This document shows, piece by piece, positions 52,492-60,500 of a stretch of DNA of 64,000 bases (positions within the stretch are counted from its first letter, which is position 1; each line of letters starts with the position of its first letter). A model generated the notes under the pieces. It was not told the DNA's origin. It saw nothing but the letters and a program-made list of their open reading frames with translations, and did no database searches. Where the stretch lies: contig NZ_UTHA01000227.1 of assembly GCF_900582195.1 (NCBI RefSeq), positions 124,001 to 188,000 on the forward strand, written 5' to 3'. The stretch comes from Pseudomonas viridiflava. Lineage in GTDB: Bacteria > Pseudomonadota > Gammaproteobacteria > Pseudomonadales > Pseudomonadaceae. Made by a program: the position numbers and the translations under genes.

Positions 52492-53220
52492 ATGTTCTCG
52501 CGTACTACATTGCTGGGCTCTTTCATCGCGATGGGCCTTTTAACGATGGCCGCTCAAGCCCAGGCCGCTTGCGAAGTGAAGAAGTTCGACGGCCATTCCC
52601 TTTCGCGCTGCAAAGCATGGCCGGCGTTCAACGACCAGTCGATTGCGGCGAAATCTTCATTTCTCTCGGATTCGGGCGATGATGAGATGGGGACGTTCGA
52701 TCTGGAACTGGCGCTCGTCAGTTCGACAAGCGGCAAGAGTCTCGCTACCTATGCCAAGCCGGGTGCCTACAATTCCGATGCCATCAGTTTCGACGATCTG
52801 ACAATCGATACGGCCCGCTACCGATTGGCAGCAGATATCCGTGCATTCGGATTGCGTTCGAAATTCGCCAGTCATGGCTCCAGAGCCAATCCTTACGCAA
52901 AAACCGATTTGGCGTTGTATGTGCGGGAGGGCAACAAATTGCGCCCTGTGCTGGAAGGCTTGGTGATTCGCAAGGAGTTCGGCGAAGGGACGGATGAGTG
53001 CGGAACCGAGGACACGCAAATCCGCAGAACTATCGATATCGGCCCGACAAGCCACCATGGATTCGCCGATCTGATCGTCAGCTCGACTGGTTCAATTTAC
53101 AAATCCTTCCTGTCTGATAAGAAGTGCATCTCGAAAACTATCGAGATGAAGAAAACTCGCGTCACCCTGACCTACGACGGCGAACAATACACAGTCCCCG
53201 AAGACCTCAGAGGTTATTGA
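52492..53220 (+). CDS. secreted hypothetical protein, tandem paralogue 2
   Basis: This 242-residue precursor has a signal peptide ending AQAQAA and starts at ATG 52492 behind AAGGAAG. It shares with the preceding protein the motifs DTARY, LYVREGNKLRPV, GFADLI and the C-terminal YDGEQYTVPEDLRGY, as well as cysteine placement. The genes are thus old duplicates. Four bases after its stop fosA begins. Function is unknown; periplasmic location is likely. Confidence 0.8.
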   Translation: MFSRTTLLGSFIAMGLLTMAAQAQAACEVKKFDGHSLSRCKAWPAFNDQSIAAKSSFLSDSGDDEMGTFDLELALVSSTSGKSLATYAKPGAYNSDAISFDDLTIDTARYRLAADIRAFGLRSKFASHGSRANPYAKTDLALYVREGNKLRPVLEGLVIRKEFGEGTDECGTEDTQIRRTIDIGPTSHHGFADLIVSSTGSIYKSFLSDKKCISKTIEMKKTRVTLTYDGEQYTVPEDLRGY

Positions 53221-53224
53221 CCCG

Positions 53225-53641
53225 ATGCTCACCGGCCTCAACCACTTGACCCTCGCGGTCAGCGATTTGAATCGCAGTCTGGCCTTCTATCGCGATGTGT
53301 TGCAGCTGCGCGTCGAAGCCACGTGGGACGCCGGCGCTTACCTGTCGCTGCCGGGGCTGTGGTTGTGTCTGTCGCTTGATCCGCTGCGATCGAGTGAACC
53401 GTGTGCCGATTACACCCACTACGCTTTCAGCCTCAATGCAGCCGATTTCTCAACGTTCGTGCAGAAGCTAAAAGCCGCGAATGTGCAGGAATGGCGCGAT
53501 AACCGCAGCGAAGGTGCATCGTTCTACTTCCTCGATCCCGACGGCCACAAGCTTGAAATCCACGTCGGCGATCTCGCTTCACGGCTGGCAGCGTGTCGGC
53601 AAAAACCGTACGCCGGCATGCGTTTTTACGACGAGTCATGA
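53225..53641 (+). CDS. fosA: fosfomycin resistance glutathione transferase FosA
   Basis: This 138-residue metalloenzyme (vicinal oxygen chelate fold) adds glutathione to fosfomycin. Metal ligands are His7 (LNHLTLAV), His65 (YTHYAFSL) and Glu111 (KLEIHVG). The C-terminal RLAACRQKPYAGMRF is the FosA signature, and SEGASFYFLDPDG carries the phosphate-binding Ser/Tyr residues. It is chromosomal and four bases after the previous gene. Intrinsic fosA genes are common in Pseudomonas. Confidence 0.95.
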   Translation: MLTGLNHLTLAVSDLNRSLAFYRDVLQLRVEATWDAGAYLSLPGLWLCLSLDPLRSSEPCADYTHYAFSLNAADFSTFVQKLKAANVQEWRDNRSEGASFYFLDPDGHKLEIHVGDLASRLAACRQKPYAGMRFYDES

Positions 53642-53701
53642 TCAGACACATTTGTCTGTTATAGACTGGCGGCCACGTGTTCTGGCGCTTGCAGGTTTTC
53701 C

Positions 53702-54340
53702 ATGACTCCATCGTTGCTAATGGCCGTGCTGGCCTCGGGTTTCATTTACGGCATCACGCCCGGGCCGGGTGTGCTGGCGGTGTTCGGCATCGGTGCAGCC
53801 CACGGGCGACGGGCCGGGGCGGGGTTTCTTTGCGGGCACCTGCTCGGTGATGTGGTCTGGTGCAGTACGGCGCTGATCGCGATTGTCGGCGCCCGGGAAA
53901 TCGGCAGCACCGCGTTTGATGTGCTCGGTGTGCTCAGCGGTGTGTACTTGTTCTGGCTCGGCTGGCGCGCGGTGCGGGCCCAGCGTCGCAACGGCGACGA
54001 ACCCCAGGGCGCGGCGCGCAACCCGTTCTGGCACGGCATTCTGTTCGGTTTGACCAATCCCAAGGCTTATCCGGTGGCGGTGGCGACGTTCACCGCGCTG
54101 TTGTCGAGCCGCGCTGAACTGCTCAACTGGTCGATGCTGCCGGCGTTGATTGCCCTGAGTTTCCTCGGCGGCCTGCTGGCCTACGCTATTCTGATTGGCG
54201 TGGTCGGCGCGCAACGGGTGCGCATGCTGTATCAGCGTCATGAGTTGCTTATCACCCGCTTGTGCGGCGTGATGTTTATCGGTTTTGCTATCAACGCGCT
54301 GGTGCATGCACTGCCGGGGCTGATGCCGAACAAGGTTTGA
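53702..54340 (+). CDS. LysE-family exporter
   Basis: This 212-residue membrane protein has about six hydrophobic helices and the LysE/RhtB start ASGFIYGITPGPGVLAVFGI. The conserved loop NPFWHGILFGLTNPKAYPV lies in the middle. Members export amino acids or related metabolites; the substrate here is undefined. The sequence AGACACATTTGTCTGT in the 60-bp gap before it could be an operator. It is followed by ~160 bp without a gene. Confidence 0.9.
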   Translation: MTPSLLMAVLASGFIYGITPGPGVLAVFGIGAAHGRRAGAGFLCGHLLGDVVWCSTALIAIVGAREIGSTAFDVLGVLSGVYLFWLGWRAVRAQRRNGDEPQGAARNPFWHGILFGLTNPKAYPVAVATFTALLSSRAELLNWSMLPALIALSFLGGLLAYAILIGVVGAQRVRMLYQRHELLITRLCGVMFIGFAINALVHALPGLMPNKV

Positions 54341-54500
54341 AGATGTGGGCAGGAATGCGCAGTCAAGCGCTCAGGGATTGTTGATAAAGCGGCGCCGTTC
54401 GTCGCAGCGACTGCAACTTTTCTAAACCTTTGCCGGCCAGAAAATTCTCAATCTAGGCGGGCACCTGCTCGCCACGATCATTACCAAGAGGTAGAGAATC

Positions 54501-54656
54501 ATGCCTAATTCAAGAAACTCGAACTCGGGAAACTTCGCCAACGATCGAACCAAGGCCTCTGAAGCAGGTCGCAAAGGTGGGAAAACCACCACAACGACCG
54601 TCGACAAAGAGCCAAAACCAGACATGGGCCGCAAGCCCGCTCAGAAATCGAAGTAG
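54501..54656 (+). CDS. KGG-motif small stress protein, 51 aa
   Basis: The start ATG 54501 has GAGG at 54489-54492. The product is hydrophilic and disordered: MPNSRNSNSGNFANDRTKAS, then EAGRKGGK, which is the KGG motif of the general-stress family (PF10685). It ends in a basic tail. Proteins of this kind accumulate in stationary phase or acid stress. No partner gene is evident; the DUF4142 gene downstream is also stress-type. Confidence 0.83.
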   Translation: MPNSRNSNSGNFANDRTKASEAGRKGGKTTTTTVDKEPKPDMGRKPAQKSK

Positions 54657-54732
54657 TCGGTGAAGGTAGTTTTGATTGAGAGGCGGGGGCGTAAGCTCCC
54701 GCTTGAATTTCGCAAGTAAGGAGGGCGCGACC

Positions 54733-55236
54733 ATGAGCCGGATGGCCACCCGTATACGCAACATGAGTTTTGCATCGCTGTTGGGCCTGTGTGCCAGCAG
54801 TGCTTTTGCCCAGTCGCCCGCCGATTTCATCAACGATGCCTCGGCCAAAGGCATGGCCGACATCGAGGCCAGTCGTCTGGCTCACAGCAAGGCCGAATCG
54901 AAAGAGGTCAAGGACTACACCATCGTCGTCATCAACGACCGCACCACGGCCAACCAGCACTTGGCGAAAATCGCCAAAAAGCTCGACCTGCCCGTCGCGC
55001 CGCGTGAAGAACTGGCCGACAAGGCTAAAGAACTGATGCCGCCAGTGACCGACGGCGCCTCCTTCGATCAGGCCTACGCCGCCAGTCAGGTCAAAGCCAC
55101 TGAAGAGGCCATCGAGCAGATTCAGCAGCAAGCGCAGACCACCGACGTGCCGGAGATTAAAGCGTTTGCCGACGAGACATTGCCGAAACTGCAAAGCCAT
55201 CTGGAGAAGGCTCGCGCCTTACAGGCTAGCCGCTAA
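54733..55236 (+). CDS. DUF4142 periplasmic protein
   Basis: This 167-residue precursor has a signal peptide (ending SSAFAQ) and a ferritin-like four-helix DUF4142 domain (FINDASAKGMADIEASRLA, and KDYTIVVINDRTTANQHL). The start ATG 54733 follows AAGGAGG. Such proteins are common in soil bacteria and of unknown role. It lies on the same strand as the KGG protein, and a palindromic repeat follows the stop. Confidence 0.9.
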   Translation: MSRMATRIRNMSFASLLGLCASSAFAQSPADFINDASAKGMADIEASRLAHSKAESKEVKDYTIVVINDRTTANQHLAKIAKKLDLPVAPREELADKAKELMPPVTDGASFDQAYAASQVKATEEAIEQIQQQAQTTDVPEIKAFADETLPKLQSHLEKARALQASR

Positions 55237-55244
55237 TCAAGTTT

Positions 55245-55312
55245 AAAAGATCGCAACCTCCGGCAGCTCCTACACCTGTTTATGTAGGAGCTGCCGAAGG
55301 CTGCGATCTTTT
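55245..55312. repeat. large palindrome AAAAGATCGCA...TGCGATCTTTT
   Basis: Arms of ~30 bp (AAAAGATCGCAACCTCCGGC / GCCGAAGGCTGCGATCTTTT) flank a short loop, with A and T runs at the ends. It may act as a two-way terminator between convergent genes. A half copy is at 11935-11960. Confidence 0.8.
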
Positions 55313-55324
55313 GATTTTAAACCC

Positions 55325-55735
55325 TCAGCACTCATTCAAATCCTGCTTCGACTTGCTCTTCTCGCCCAGCCCCTCAAGGTTAAACACCTCACCCTCGCCC
55401 AACGAGCGGTAGTGCCTGCGTAACGCCTCCAACTGTTTCAGATCCAGCGCCTCCAGCCCAAGCATCGCGTTCTGCGCCTCTTTGGTCACCAACAGCAATT
55501 CATCGATTTTCAAATGGAGAATATCGGTATCGCGGTTCTGCGTGTTCTGGATCAGGAACACCATCAGGAAGGTGATGATGGTGGTCGAGGTGTTGATGAT
55601 CAGTTGCCAGGTGTCGTTGTAATCAAAGATCGGCCCGCTCAAACCCCATATCCCGATCAGGATCAATGCGCCCATGAAGGTCTTGGGACTACCGGCCACC
55701 ATCGCGAGCTTCTGGGAGATTTTTGCGAATTTCAT
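55325..55735 (-). CDS. low-affinity iron permease-family protein
   Basis: This 136-residue protein has two hydrophobic segments (~18-37 and ~44-62). The family signature is TWQLIINTSTTIITFLMVFL followed by IQNTQNRDT (PF04120). The C-terminal half is a charged helix. Despite the family name, iron transport by bacterial members is not proven. It is monocistronic and convergent with the DUF4142 gene. Confidence 0.9.
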   Translation of the reverse strand: MKFAKISQKLAMVAGSPKTFMGALILIGIWGLSGPIFDYNDTWQLIINTSTTIITFLMVFLIQNTQNRDTDILHLKIDELLLVTKEAQNAMLGLEALDLKQLEALRRHYRSLGEGEVFNLEGLGEKSKSKQDLNEC

Positions 55736-55948
55736 AGCCGTGTTCCTTATTGGGAAGAGTCTTGAAATTCAGACATTGGCGGCGTTATGAAAATTCTACT
55801 TACATCCATGCCCTTTCGATAAAAACACGGCCGCGCGAAGTCCGTCTGATGGCGAAACTTTCATTGTGTGGGTTTGTGGCTAGTATCAAGTGGCGATCAA
55901 ATTGCCAGTAGCTCATTACACGGACAGACATCACGCAAGAGGCCATTC

Positions 55949-57034
55949 ATGGAATTCTTCGAAAAGTTAGCCAGCCTAGCCGCCAAAGTACGGTTGCAGA
56001 GCGCCGCAATCCAGACGGAAGAGGCAACGAAAAATGCGTTCGTCATGCCATTTATCAGTACGGTGTTGGGCTACGACGTCTTTGACCCGACTGAGGTGAC
56101 GCCAGAGTTTGTCTGTGACATCGGTACGAAGAAAGGCGAGAAAATTGATTACGCCATCATGAAGGAGGGCGAAGTACAGATTTTGATTGAGTGCAAAAAG
56201 ATAGGTGAGCCTCTACATATCAATCATGCCTCCCAGTTATTTCGTTACTTTCACGTCACCAGCGCTCGAATTTCCATCCTCACCAACGGTCAGGTCTACA
56301 AGTTTTTTACCGACCTGGATGCGCCAAACAAGATGGATGAAAAGCCATTTCTGGAGCTGGATCTTCTCGATATAGATGAGTACTCGGTTCCAGAGCTGAT
56401 CAAACTGACGAAGTCAGCTTTTGACGTTGACTCGATCATCAACGCGGCGGGCGAACTGAAGTATGTCAGTCAAATCAAAAAGGTTATCGCGGCTCAGGTC
56501 AGCAAGCCGGATGATGACTTTGTGAAGGTATTCGCCTCCCGTGTTTACGACGGCGTGATCACTCAAAAAGTACGTGAGCAGTTTCATGAACTGACGAGAA
56601 AAGCCGTTGTGCAGTTCTTGAATGACCAGATCAATGATCGCCTCAAATCGGCAATGAGTGGGGCTATTCAACCAGCGTTGGCATCTTTGCCGTCCGCCTC
56701 TACCGGAACTGATCCAGTGGATCCGCGAGATGAATCAGATGACAAAGTCCTGACAACACTGGAAGAGCTTGAGGGATACCACATCGTTCGTGCTTTGGTT
56801 CGGTCGGTGGTCGATGCCAAGCGAATTGTTCAACGTGATACTCAGAGCTATTTTGGGATTCTGCTGGATGACAACAATCGCAAACCGATCTGCCGCCTGC
56901 ATTTCAACCGGTCGCAGAAGTACATCGGAATCTTTGATGAAGAAAAAAATGAGACCCGCCATGCGATCAGCTCAGTTGATGACATCTATGAGTATTCGGA
57001 TCATCTGAAGAAAACGGTCGGCTATTACGACTGA
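55949..57034 (+). CDS. solitary HsdR-N-type PD-(D/E)xK nuclease
   Basis: This 361-residue protein starts at ATG 55949 behind AAGAGG. Residues ~15-110 match the N-terminal nuclease domain of type I restriction subunits: Asp68 in KIDYAIM, and Glu81/Lys83 in LIECKK, with an upstream Glu in TEEATKNAF. No helicase domain and no adjacent methylase or specificity gene is present. A separate C-terminal domain (~260-361) has a helical part and a beta-rich HFNRSQKYIGIFDEE segment. Such stand-alone proteins occur in mobile or defence contexts. Codon use is less GC-rich than its neighbours, suggesting transfer. The function, possibly DNA cleavage, is inferred. Confidence 0.8.
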   Translation: MEFFEKLASLAAKVRLQSAAIQTEEATKNAFVMPFISTVLGYDVFDPTEVTPEFVCDIGTKKGEKIDYAIMKEGEVQILIECKKIGEPLHINHASQLFRYFHVTSARISILTNGQVYKFFTDLDAPNKMDEKPFLELDLLDIDEYSVPELIKLTKSAFDVDSIINAAGELKYVSQIKKVIAAQVSKPDDDFVKVFASRVYDGVITQKVREQFHELTRKAVVQFLNDQINDRLKSAMSGAIQPALASLPSASTGTDPVDPRDESDDKVLTTLEELEGYHIVRALVRSVVDAKRIVQRDTQSYFGILLDDNNRKPICRLHFNRSQKYIGIFDEEKNETRHAISSVDDIYEYSDHLKKTVGYYD

Positions 57035-57167
57035 TAAAAGAACCGCCCCCCAAGGCCGGTTTTTTTGATGAGCATGAAGACACTCTTTGCAACGTCTCGC
57101 ACTGGAACTGCTCGCGACGCTGCCTGTATCGTGACGAATCGCTGAAATGCCCCGACAGGAGAACGCA

Positions 57168-57938
57168 ATGAGTTGGTCCGCCAAACAATACGTCGCTTTC
57201 GAAGATGAACGCACCCGCCCGGCCCGCGATCTGCTGGCGGCGATTCCCACGCCTGAAGCGCGAACAGTGGTCGATATCGGTTGCGGTCCCGGCAACTCGA
57301 CGGAGCTGCTGGTGCAGCGTTTTCCGGGGGCGAAGGTCAGCGGGCTGGACAGCTCGGCAGACATGATCGACGCGGCTCGCAAGCGCTTGCCGGATCTGCG
57401 CTTCGCTGTCGCCGAGATTGATAAGTGGGCCGATGCAGGGCCGTTTGATGTGATCTTCGCTAATGCCGTATTGCAGTGGGTGCCGGATCACGCGACGTTG
57501 TTGCCGACTTTGGCCAGCAAGCTGTCGGCGGGTGGCAGTTTGGCGATCCAGATGCCGGACAACCTCAATGAATCCTCCCACCGTTTGATGCGTGAAGTCG
57601 CCGCGAATGGTCCGTGGGCGAGCAAGCTTTCCGGCGCTGCGGGGCAGCGTACCGACATGGCCAGCGCCAGTGATTATTTTTCGATGCTGCGACCACACTG
57701 TGCGCGGGTCGATGTGTGGCGTACGACCTATCACCATCAACTGTCAGGCGGGGCGGCGGGGGTGGTGGAGTGGTTCAAGGGGAGCGGGTTGATTCCGTTT
57801 TTGAATCCGCTGACCGAGGCGGAAAAGGCGCAGTACCTGGAGCAGTATCTGGCGGAGGTCGGGAAGGATTATCCGGCGTTGGCGGATGGCTCGGTGCTGT
57901 TGCCATTTCCACGGTTATTTATCGTCGCGACGCGCTGA
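57168..57938 (+). CDS. tam: trans-aconitate 2-methyltransferase Tam
   Basis: This 256-residue enzyme methylates trans-aconitate, a spontaneous product of cis-aconitate that inhibits aconitase. The SAM motif VVDIGCGPGNSTELL and the later IFANAVLQWVPDH are family markers, and the N-terminus WSAKQYVAFEDERTRPARDL is typical of Tam. The start ATG 57168 has AGGAGA upstream; the ATG seven codons earlier is less likely. It is a single gene. Confidence 0.93.
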   Translation: MSWSAKQYVAFEDERTRPARDLLAAIPTPEARTVVDIGCGPGNSTELLVQRFPGAKVSGLDSSADMIDAARKRLPDLRFAVAEIDKWADAGPFDVIFANAVLQWVPDHATLLPTLASKLSAGGSLAIQMPDNLNESSHRLMREVAANGPWASKLSGAAGQRTDMASASDYFSMLRPHCARVDVWRTTYHHQLSGGAAGVVEWFKGSGLIPFLNPLTEAEKAQYLEQYLAEVGKDYPALADGSVLLPFPRLFIVATR

Positions 57939-57991
57939 AATAAATTGGGCCTGTTTTTCGGCTGGAGATTTTTGGTGCGCTTTCGGACGGA

Positions 57992-58139
57992 CCCCTCACC
58001 CCAGCCCTCTCCCGAGGGAGAGGGAGCCGATGCGTGTCGCTTCCAAAACCTGAGTTCGCCTCGATTTTTCACGTCGGCGTAGATCGTACTGGCACCGCGG
58101 TCAGTCCCCTCTCCCTTTGGGAGAGGGTTAGGGTGAGGG
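57992..58139. repeat. CCCTCACCC...GGGTGAGGG element, copy 4 of 4
   Basis: The ends CCCCTCACCCCAGCCCTCTC and GAGAGGGTTAGGGTGAGG are inverted. The spacer includes CACGTCGGCGTAG, in the same orientation as copy 1. Confidence 0.85.
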
Positions 58140-58140
58140 T

Positions 58141-58869
58141 TCAGCGCTGCACCGCCACCAACATCATCATCGGCCGCTCCCGCTCTTCCGCCAGCGCCGG
58201 TTGCGCCGCCACTTCCGCATCGCTCGGCCCCCATTCATTGACATGTCGAATCGTGAACCCCGCATCGATCAGTGAATTGAGCAACGTCCCCACCGTACGA
58301 TGCTGCTTGATCACGCCCTCAGCCAGCCAGTTCGTAACCCGCTCACCCTCCAACTGATAACTGTCCAGCGGCCAACGCTTGTTGCCTTCAGCGTCAATCA
58401 ACCAGCCCGGATTACGCGGCGCCATAAAGATCGGATGCTCAATGGAAAACACGAAATGCGAACCCGGTTTCAGTGCCGTGTACAGGTGTGCAAACAGCCC
58501 CGGCAGATCCTTGATGTAGTGCAGCGCCAGTGAGCTGTAAGCCAGATCAAAACTGCAGGCGGGCAGGTCGATCTGTTCCATATCGCCGCGCTCATAACGA
58601 ATGTTCACCGCCGTCGTGGTCTCCCGCGCCCGCTCCAGCATCTTTTCCGAAACATCCAGCCCCAGCACACTCGCCGCGCCACTCTCGATTGCCCAACGGC
58701 TAAACCAGCCATAACCGCAGCCCAGATCCACCACGTTCAGGCCATGCATGGAAGGCAACAGCGCCTTGAGCGCCGGCCACTCCGGCGCGGCGTCGAGGCC
58801 GCGGATGGAACGGTTCATCTGGCTGTAACCCTGGAAGAATTCGGGATCGTCGTAAATGTTTTGCGTCAT
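58141..58869 (-). CDS. class I SAM-dependent methyltransferase
   Basis: This 242-residue enzyme has the UbiE-type core: VVDLGCGYGWFSRWA (SAM motif I), VLGLDVSEKMLERAR, and SFDLAYSSLALHYIKDL. The N-terminus (IYDDPEFFQGYSQM) resembles small-molecule methyltransferases. The substrate is not predictable. It stops two bases after the repeat element, which may help terminate it. Confidence 0.9.
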   Translation of the reverse strand: MTQNIYDDPEFFQGYSQMNRSIRGLDAAPEWPALKALLPSMHGLNVVDLGCGYGWFSRWAIESGAASVLGLDVSEKMLERARETTTAVNIRYERGDMEQIDLPACSFDLAYSSLALHYIKDLPGLFAHLYTALKPGSHFVFSIEHPIFMAPRNPGWLIDAEGNKRWPLDSYQLEGERVTNWLAEGVIKQHRTVGTLLNSLIDAGFTIRHVNEWGPSDAEVAAQPALAEERERPMMMLVAVQR

Positions 58870-59302
58870 GGTGAGGTGCTCATTTGAGTTCGGTCGTCAG
58901 CGGCAATGTGGCCGCGATTGGAATCCCTCGAAAGTGATGGCGCGTATTCGTCGATGGCCGCGCAGGGGGAGGGTGGTGGTTGATGAGGAAATGCTAGTCG
59001 GTTGGGCGGGAGGTGAAAACCGGTGGAGTGTTGTGGGTCTGTAATGTCGGGGAAAACGCTATGTTTTATCGCCGCGTAAACATCTTCCGAGCGAAGTGTT
59101 TAAAGGCGTGCAGTGTTACGTCCTGAAGCCTACAAATCCTTGCGCCGTTGCCTACCGTTACGCCAGAATCCGCCGGCTTGTGCGCCTGGGGGGCGGTCGG
59201 TAACTTGGTTCGCGTCACTGATTTCCAGTGATCGGGTTTAGCAGCCACGCGTTTCCACCAAATCGTACGAGCGTCATTTAGCCAGGATCTCCTGTGCTTT
59301 AT
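58870..59302. other. intergenic, no clear gene
   Basis: The left end should hold the promoter of the methyltransferase. A small hairpin CACTG-ATTTC-CAGTG is at ~59216-59230. A minus-strand frame of 83 codons (59066-59317) is open but has uncommon codons for this genome and no ribosome site. Confidence 0.5.
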
Positions 59303-59385
59303 GGTGGCTGTGCGCATGGCACCCTCGGGTGCGCCGGGATTTTGGTGGATTCGCCCGGTCTGCTAACTTGCGTACAGCCGCCACC
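59303..59385 (+). ncRNA. predicted structured 5' leader (three-way junction) of the DUF6124 gene
   Basis: A 13-bp closing stem pairs 59303-59315 (GGTGGCTGTGCGC) with 59370-59385, leaving a 3-nt bulge. It encloses hairpin GCACC-CTCG-GGTGC (59319-59332) and hairpin CCGGG...CCCGG (59334-59358). The structure was paired by hand; it ends 50 nt before the ATG at 59435. Regulatory function is inferred. Confidence 0.55.
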
Positions 59386-59434
59386 CTTTCGTGTAGCAGC
59401 GGAATGGTCGTAGCCCTATTTTGGAATACACCAA

Positions 59435-59797
59435 ATGTTCAAAGTAACGCCAAATCCGCCGGAAACCGATCCGGCATCCCCCTACGAATCACCCAATTCA
59501 AAGAAATTCCACGAAGCCGCCGAACGCGCCCTCGACCACTACCTCAGCCCCACGGCCAGAATCATGGGTTCCACCCACGAACCCGAACCGATGTACCTCG
59601 CCAACCCGAAATACGACACCGAATCCCTGTTGGCCAACGCCAGCGAAACCCTCGGCTCGGCCACCACCCTGCTCAACAACTTCGCCGCACAACTCGACAC
59701 CTCGCACCGCAAGACTGCACTCGGCATCGCGCAGGTTGTCATGTTGGGCGAATTGGCGGTGAATCAGGCCCTGGATAAGGTTGTGCCTGCGGGGTAA
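59435..59797 (+). CDS. DUF6124-family small protein, 120 aa
   Basis: The protein starts MFKVTPNPPETDPASPYESP, characteristic of the Pseudomonas DUF6124 (formerly DUF3077-type) family. A disordered Pro-rich N-terminus is followed by two helical segments (FHEAAERALDHYL and LLANASETLGSATTLLNNFA). There is no signal peptide. Several paralogues usually occur per genome, and their function is unknown. The leader upstream is unusually structured and a terminator follows. Confidence 0.85.
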   Translation: MFKVTPNPPETDPASPYESPNSKKFHEAAERALDHYLSPTARIMGSTHEPEPMYLANPKYDTESLLANASETLGSATTLLNNFAAQLDTSHRKTALGIAQVVMLGELAVNQALDKVVPAG

Positions 59798-59826
59798 TCA
59801 CAAAATCGTCGATTTGTAGCAGCCCC

Positions 59827-59857
59827 AAAAAAACCGGCTCTAAAGGCCGGTTTTTTG
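59827..59857. terminator. bidirectional terminator between DUF6124 and hicB genes
   Basis: AAAAAACCGGC and GCCGGTTTTTT form a stem with A and T runs on both sides. It serves both convergent genes and closely resembles the terminator at 61616-61645. Confidence 0.9.
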
Positions 59858-59883
59858 TAGTTGCGGCTACAGACATTCATGAT

Positions 59884-60288
59884 TCAAGGCGCCAACATCC
59901 GCAACGCCGCCGATGTCAAAAACGCCGAACGATTCTTCTCCTCCGGATGATGGTGAACGTGAAGATCAATGCGCTCCGGCAGGTAGCCCGGTAGCGTAAT
60001 ACTCACTTCTTGAGGACTCCCGAGGCACCGACCGACATCTGCGTCCACCAACGCCCAAACGCAGCCTGCGTATTTCGGATTGGAAAAGTGAGTTCCAAGT
60101 TTGCCTGCGACCGGAATGGCTGCACCACTTTCGGCCAGAATCTCGATGTGGGCCTCTATGGCAGCCTTTGCCATCTCAATGGCATCCTCTTGATCCTCTC
60201 CTGCAGAAAAACACCCCGGCAGATCCGGCACCTCAACACCCCAGGCACATTCACCGTCACTGGCAGACATTGCGATTGGATAGAGCAT
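59884..60288 (-). CDS. hicB: HicB-family antitoxin without an adjacent HicA
   Basis: This 134-residue protein has the HicB pseudo-RNase H domain (MLYPIAMSASDGECAWGVEV, PDLPGCFSAGEDQEDAIEMA, residues 1-60). A C-terminal ribbon-helix-helix DNA-binding segment (ITLPGYLPERIDLHV, NRSAFLTSAALRML) follows. HicB normally neutralises the RNA-cleaving toxin HicA encoded just upstream. Here the DNA immediately upstream is a repeat that does not encode HicA; only a fragment ending in a stop directly at the ATG is readable. It may be a solitary regulator or a degraded system. Confidence 0.82.
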   Translation of the reverse strand: MLYPIAMSASDGECAWGVEVPDLPGCFSAGEDQEDAIEMAKAAIEAHIEILAESGAAIPVAGKLGTHFSNPKYAGCVWALVDADVGRCLGSPQEVSITLPGYLPERIDLHVHHHPEEKNRSAFLTSAALRMLAP

Positions 60289-60406
60289 CTAGATCATCCC
60301 CTTGAGCACGCAGCGCTTCTTATCGTTAGAGAGATCAAAGGGTAAAGGGGGATGGCGTATCTGCAATCAACGGTGAGTTTCTGAATGGTTCTGCAACGGG
60401 CCAAAC
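60288..60406 (-). repeat. ~118-bp diverged direct repeat, copy A (upstream of hicB)
   Basis: It shares with copy B (61476-61593) the blocks TAGATCAT.CCCTTGA, the exact TCTGCAATCAACG and many positions between, by eye about three-quarters identical. On the minus strand both read an ...LQIR..PL.F..SND frame. Confidence 0.65.
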
Positions 60407-60452
60407 GGTTAAAAACCGGAATAGACAGTGAGGAACGGTAAATACCTGAATG

Positions 60453-60483
60453 AAAAAGCCCGGCACTTTGCCGGGCTTTTTTT
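60453..60483 (-). terminator. terminator of the zeta-toxin operon
   Basis: AAAAAGCCCGGC and GCCGGGCTTTTTTT form a stem with T runs; it lies 18 bp past the stop of the 52-aa gene. Confidence 0.9.
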
Positions 60484-60500
60484 AAAATTCAGTAAGGTAA

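Noticed and set aside
59066..59317. 83-codon minus-strand frame upstream of the DUF6124 gene
   Set aside because: Open and basic, but with atypical codons, no ribosome site, and it overlaps the structured leader. It remains possible but unsupported.
60289..60372. Minus-strand fragment ending directly at the hicB ATG, considered as hicA
   Set aside because: Its residues (LQIR, PLPFDLSND) do not resemble HicA, it lacks a start, and the same frame appears in the repeat copy at 61476-61593.
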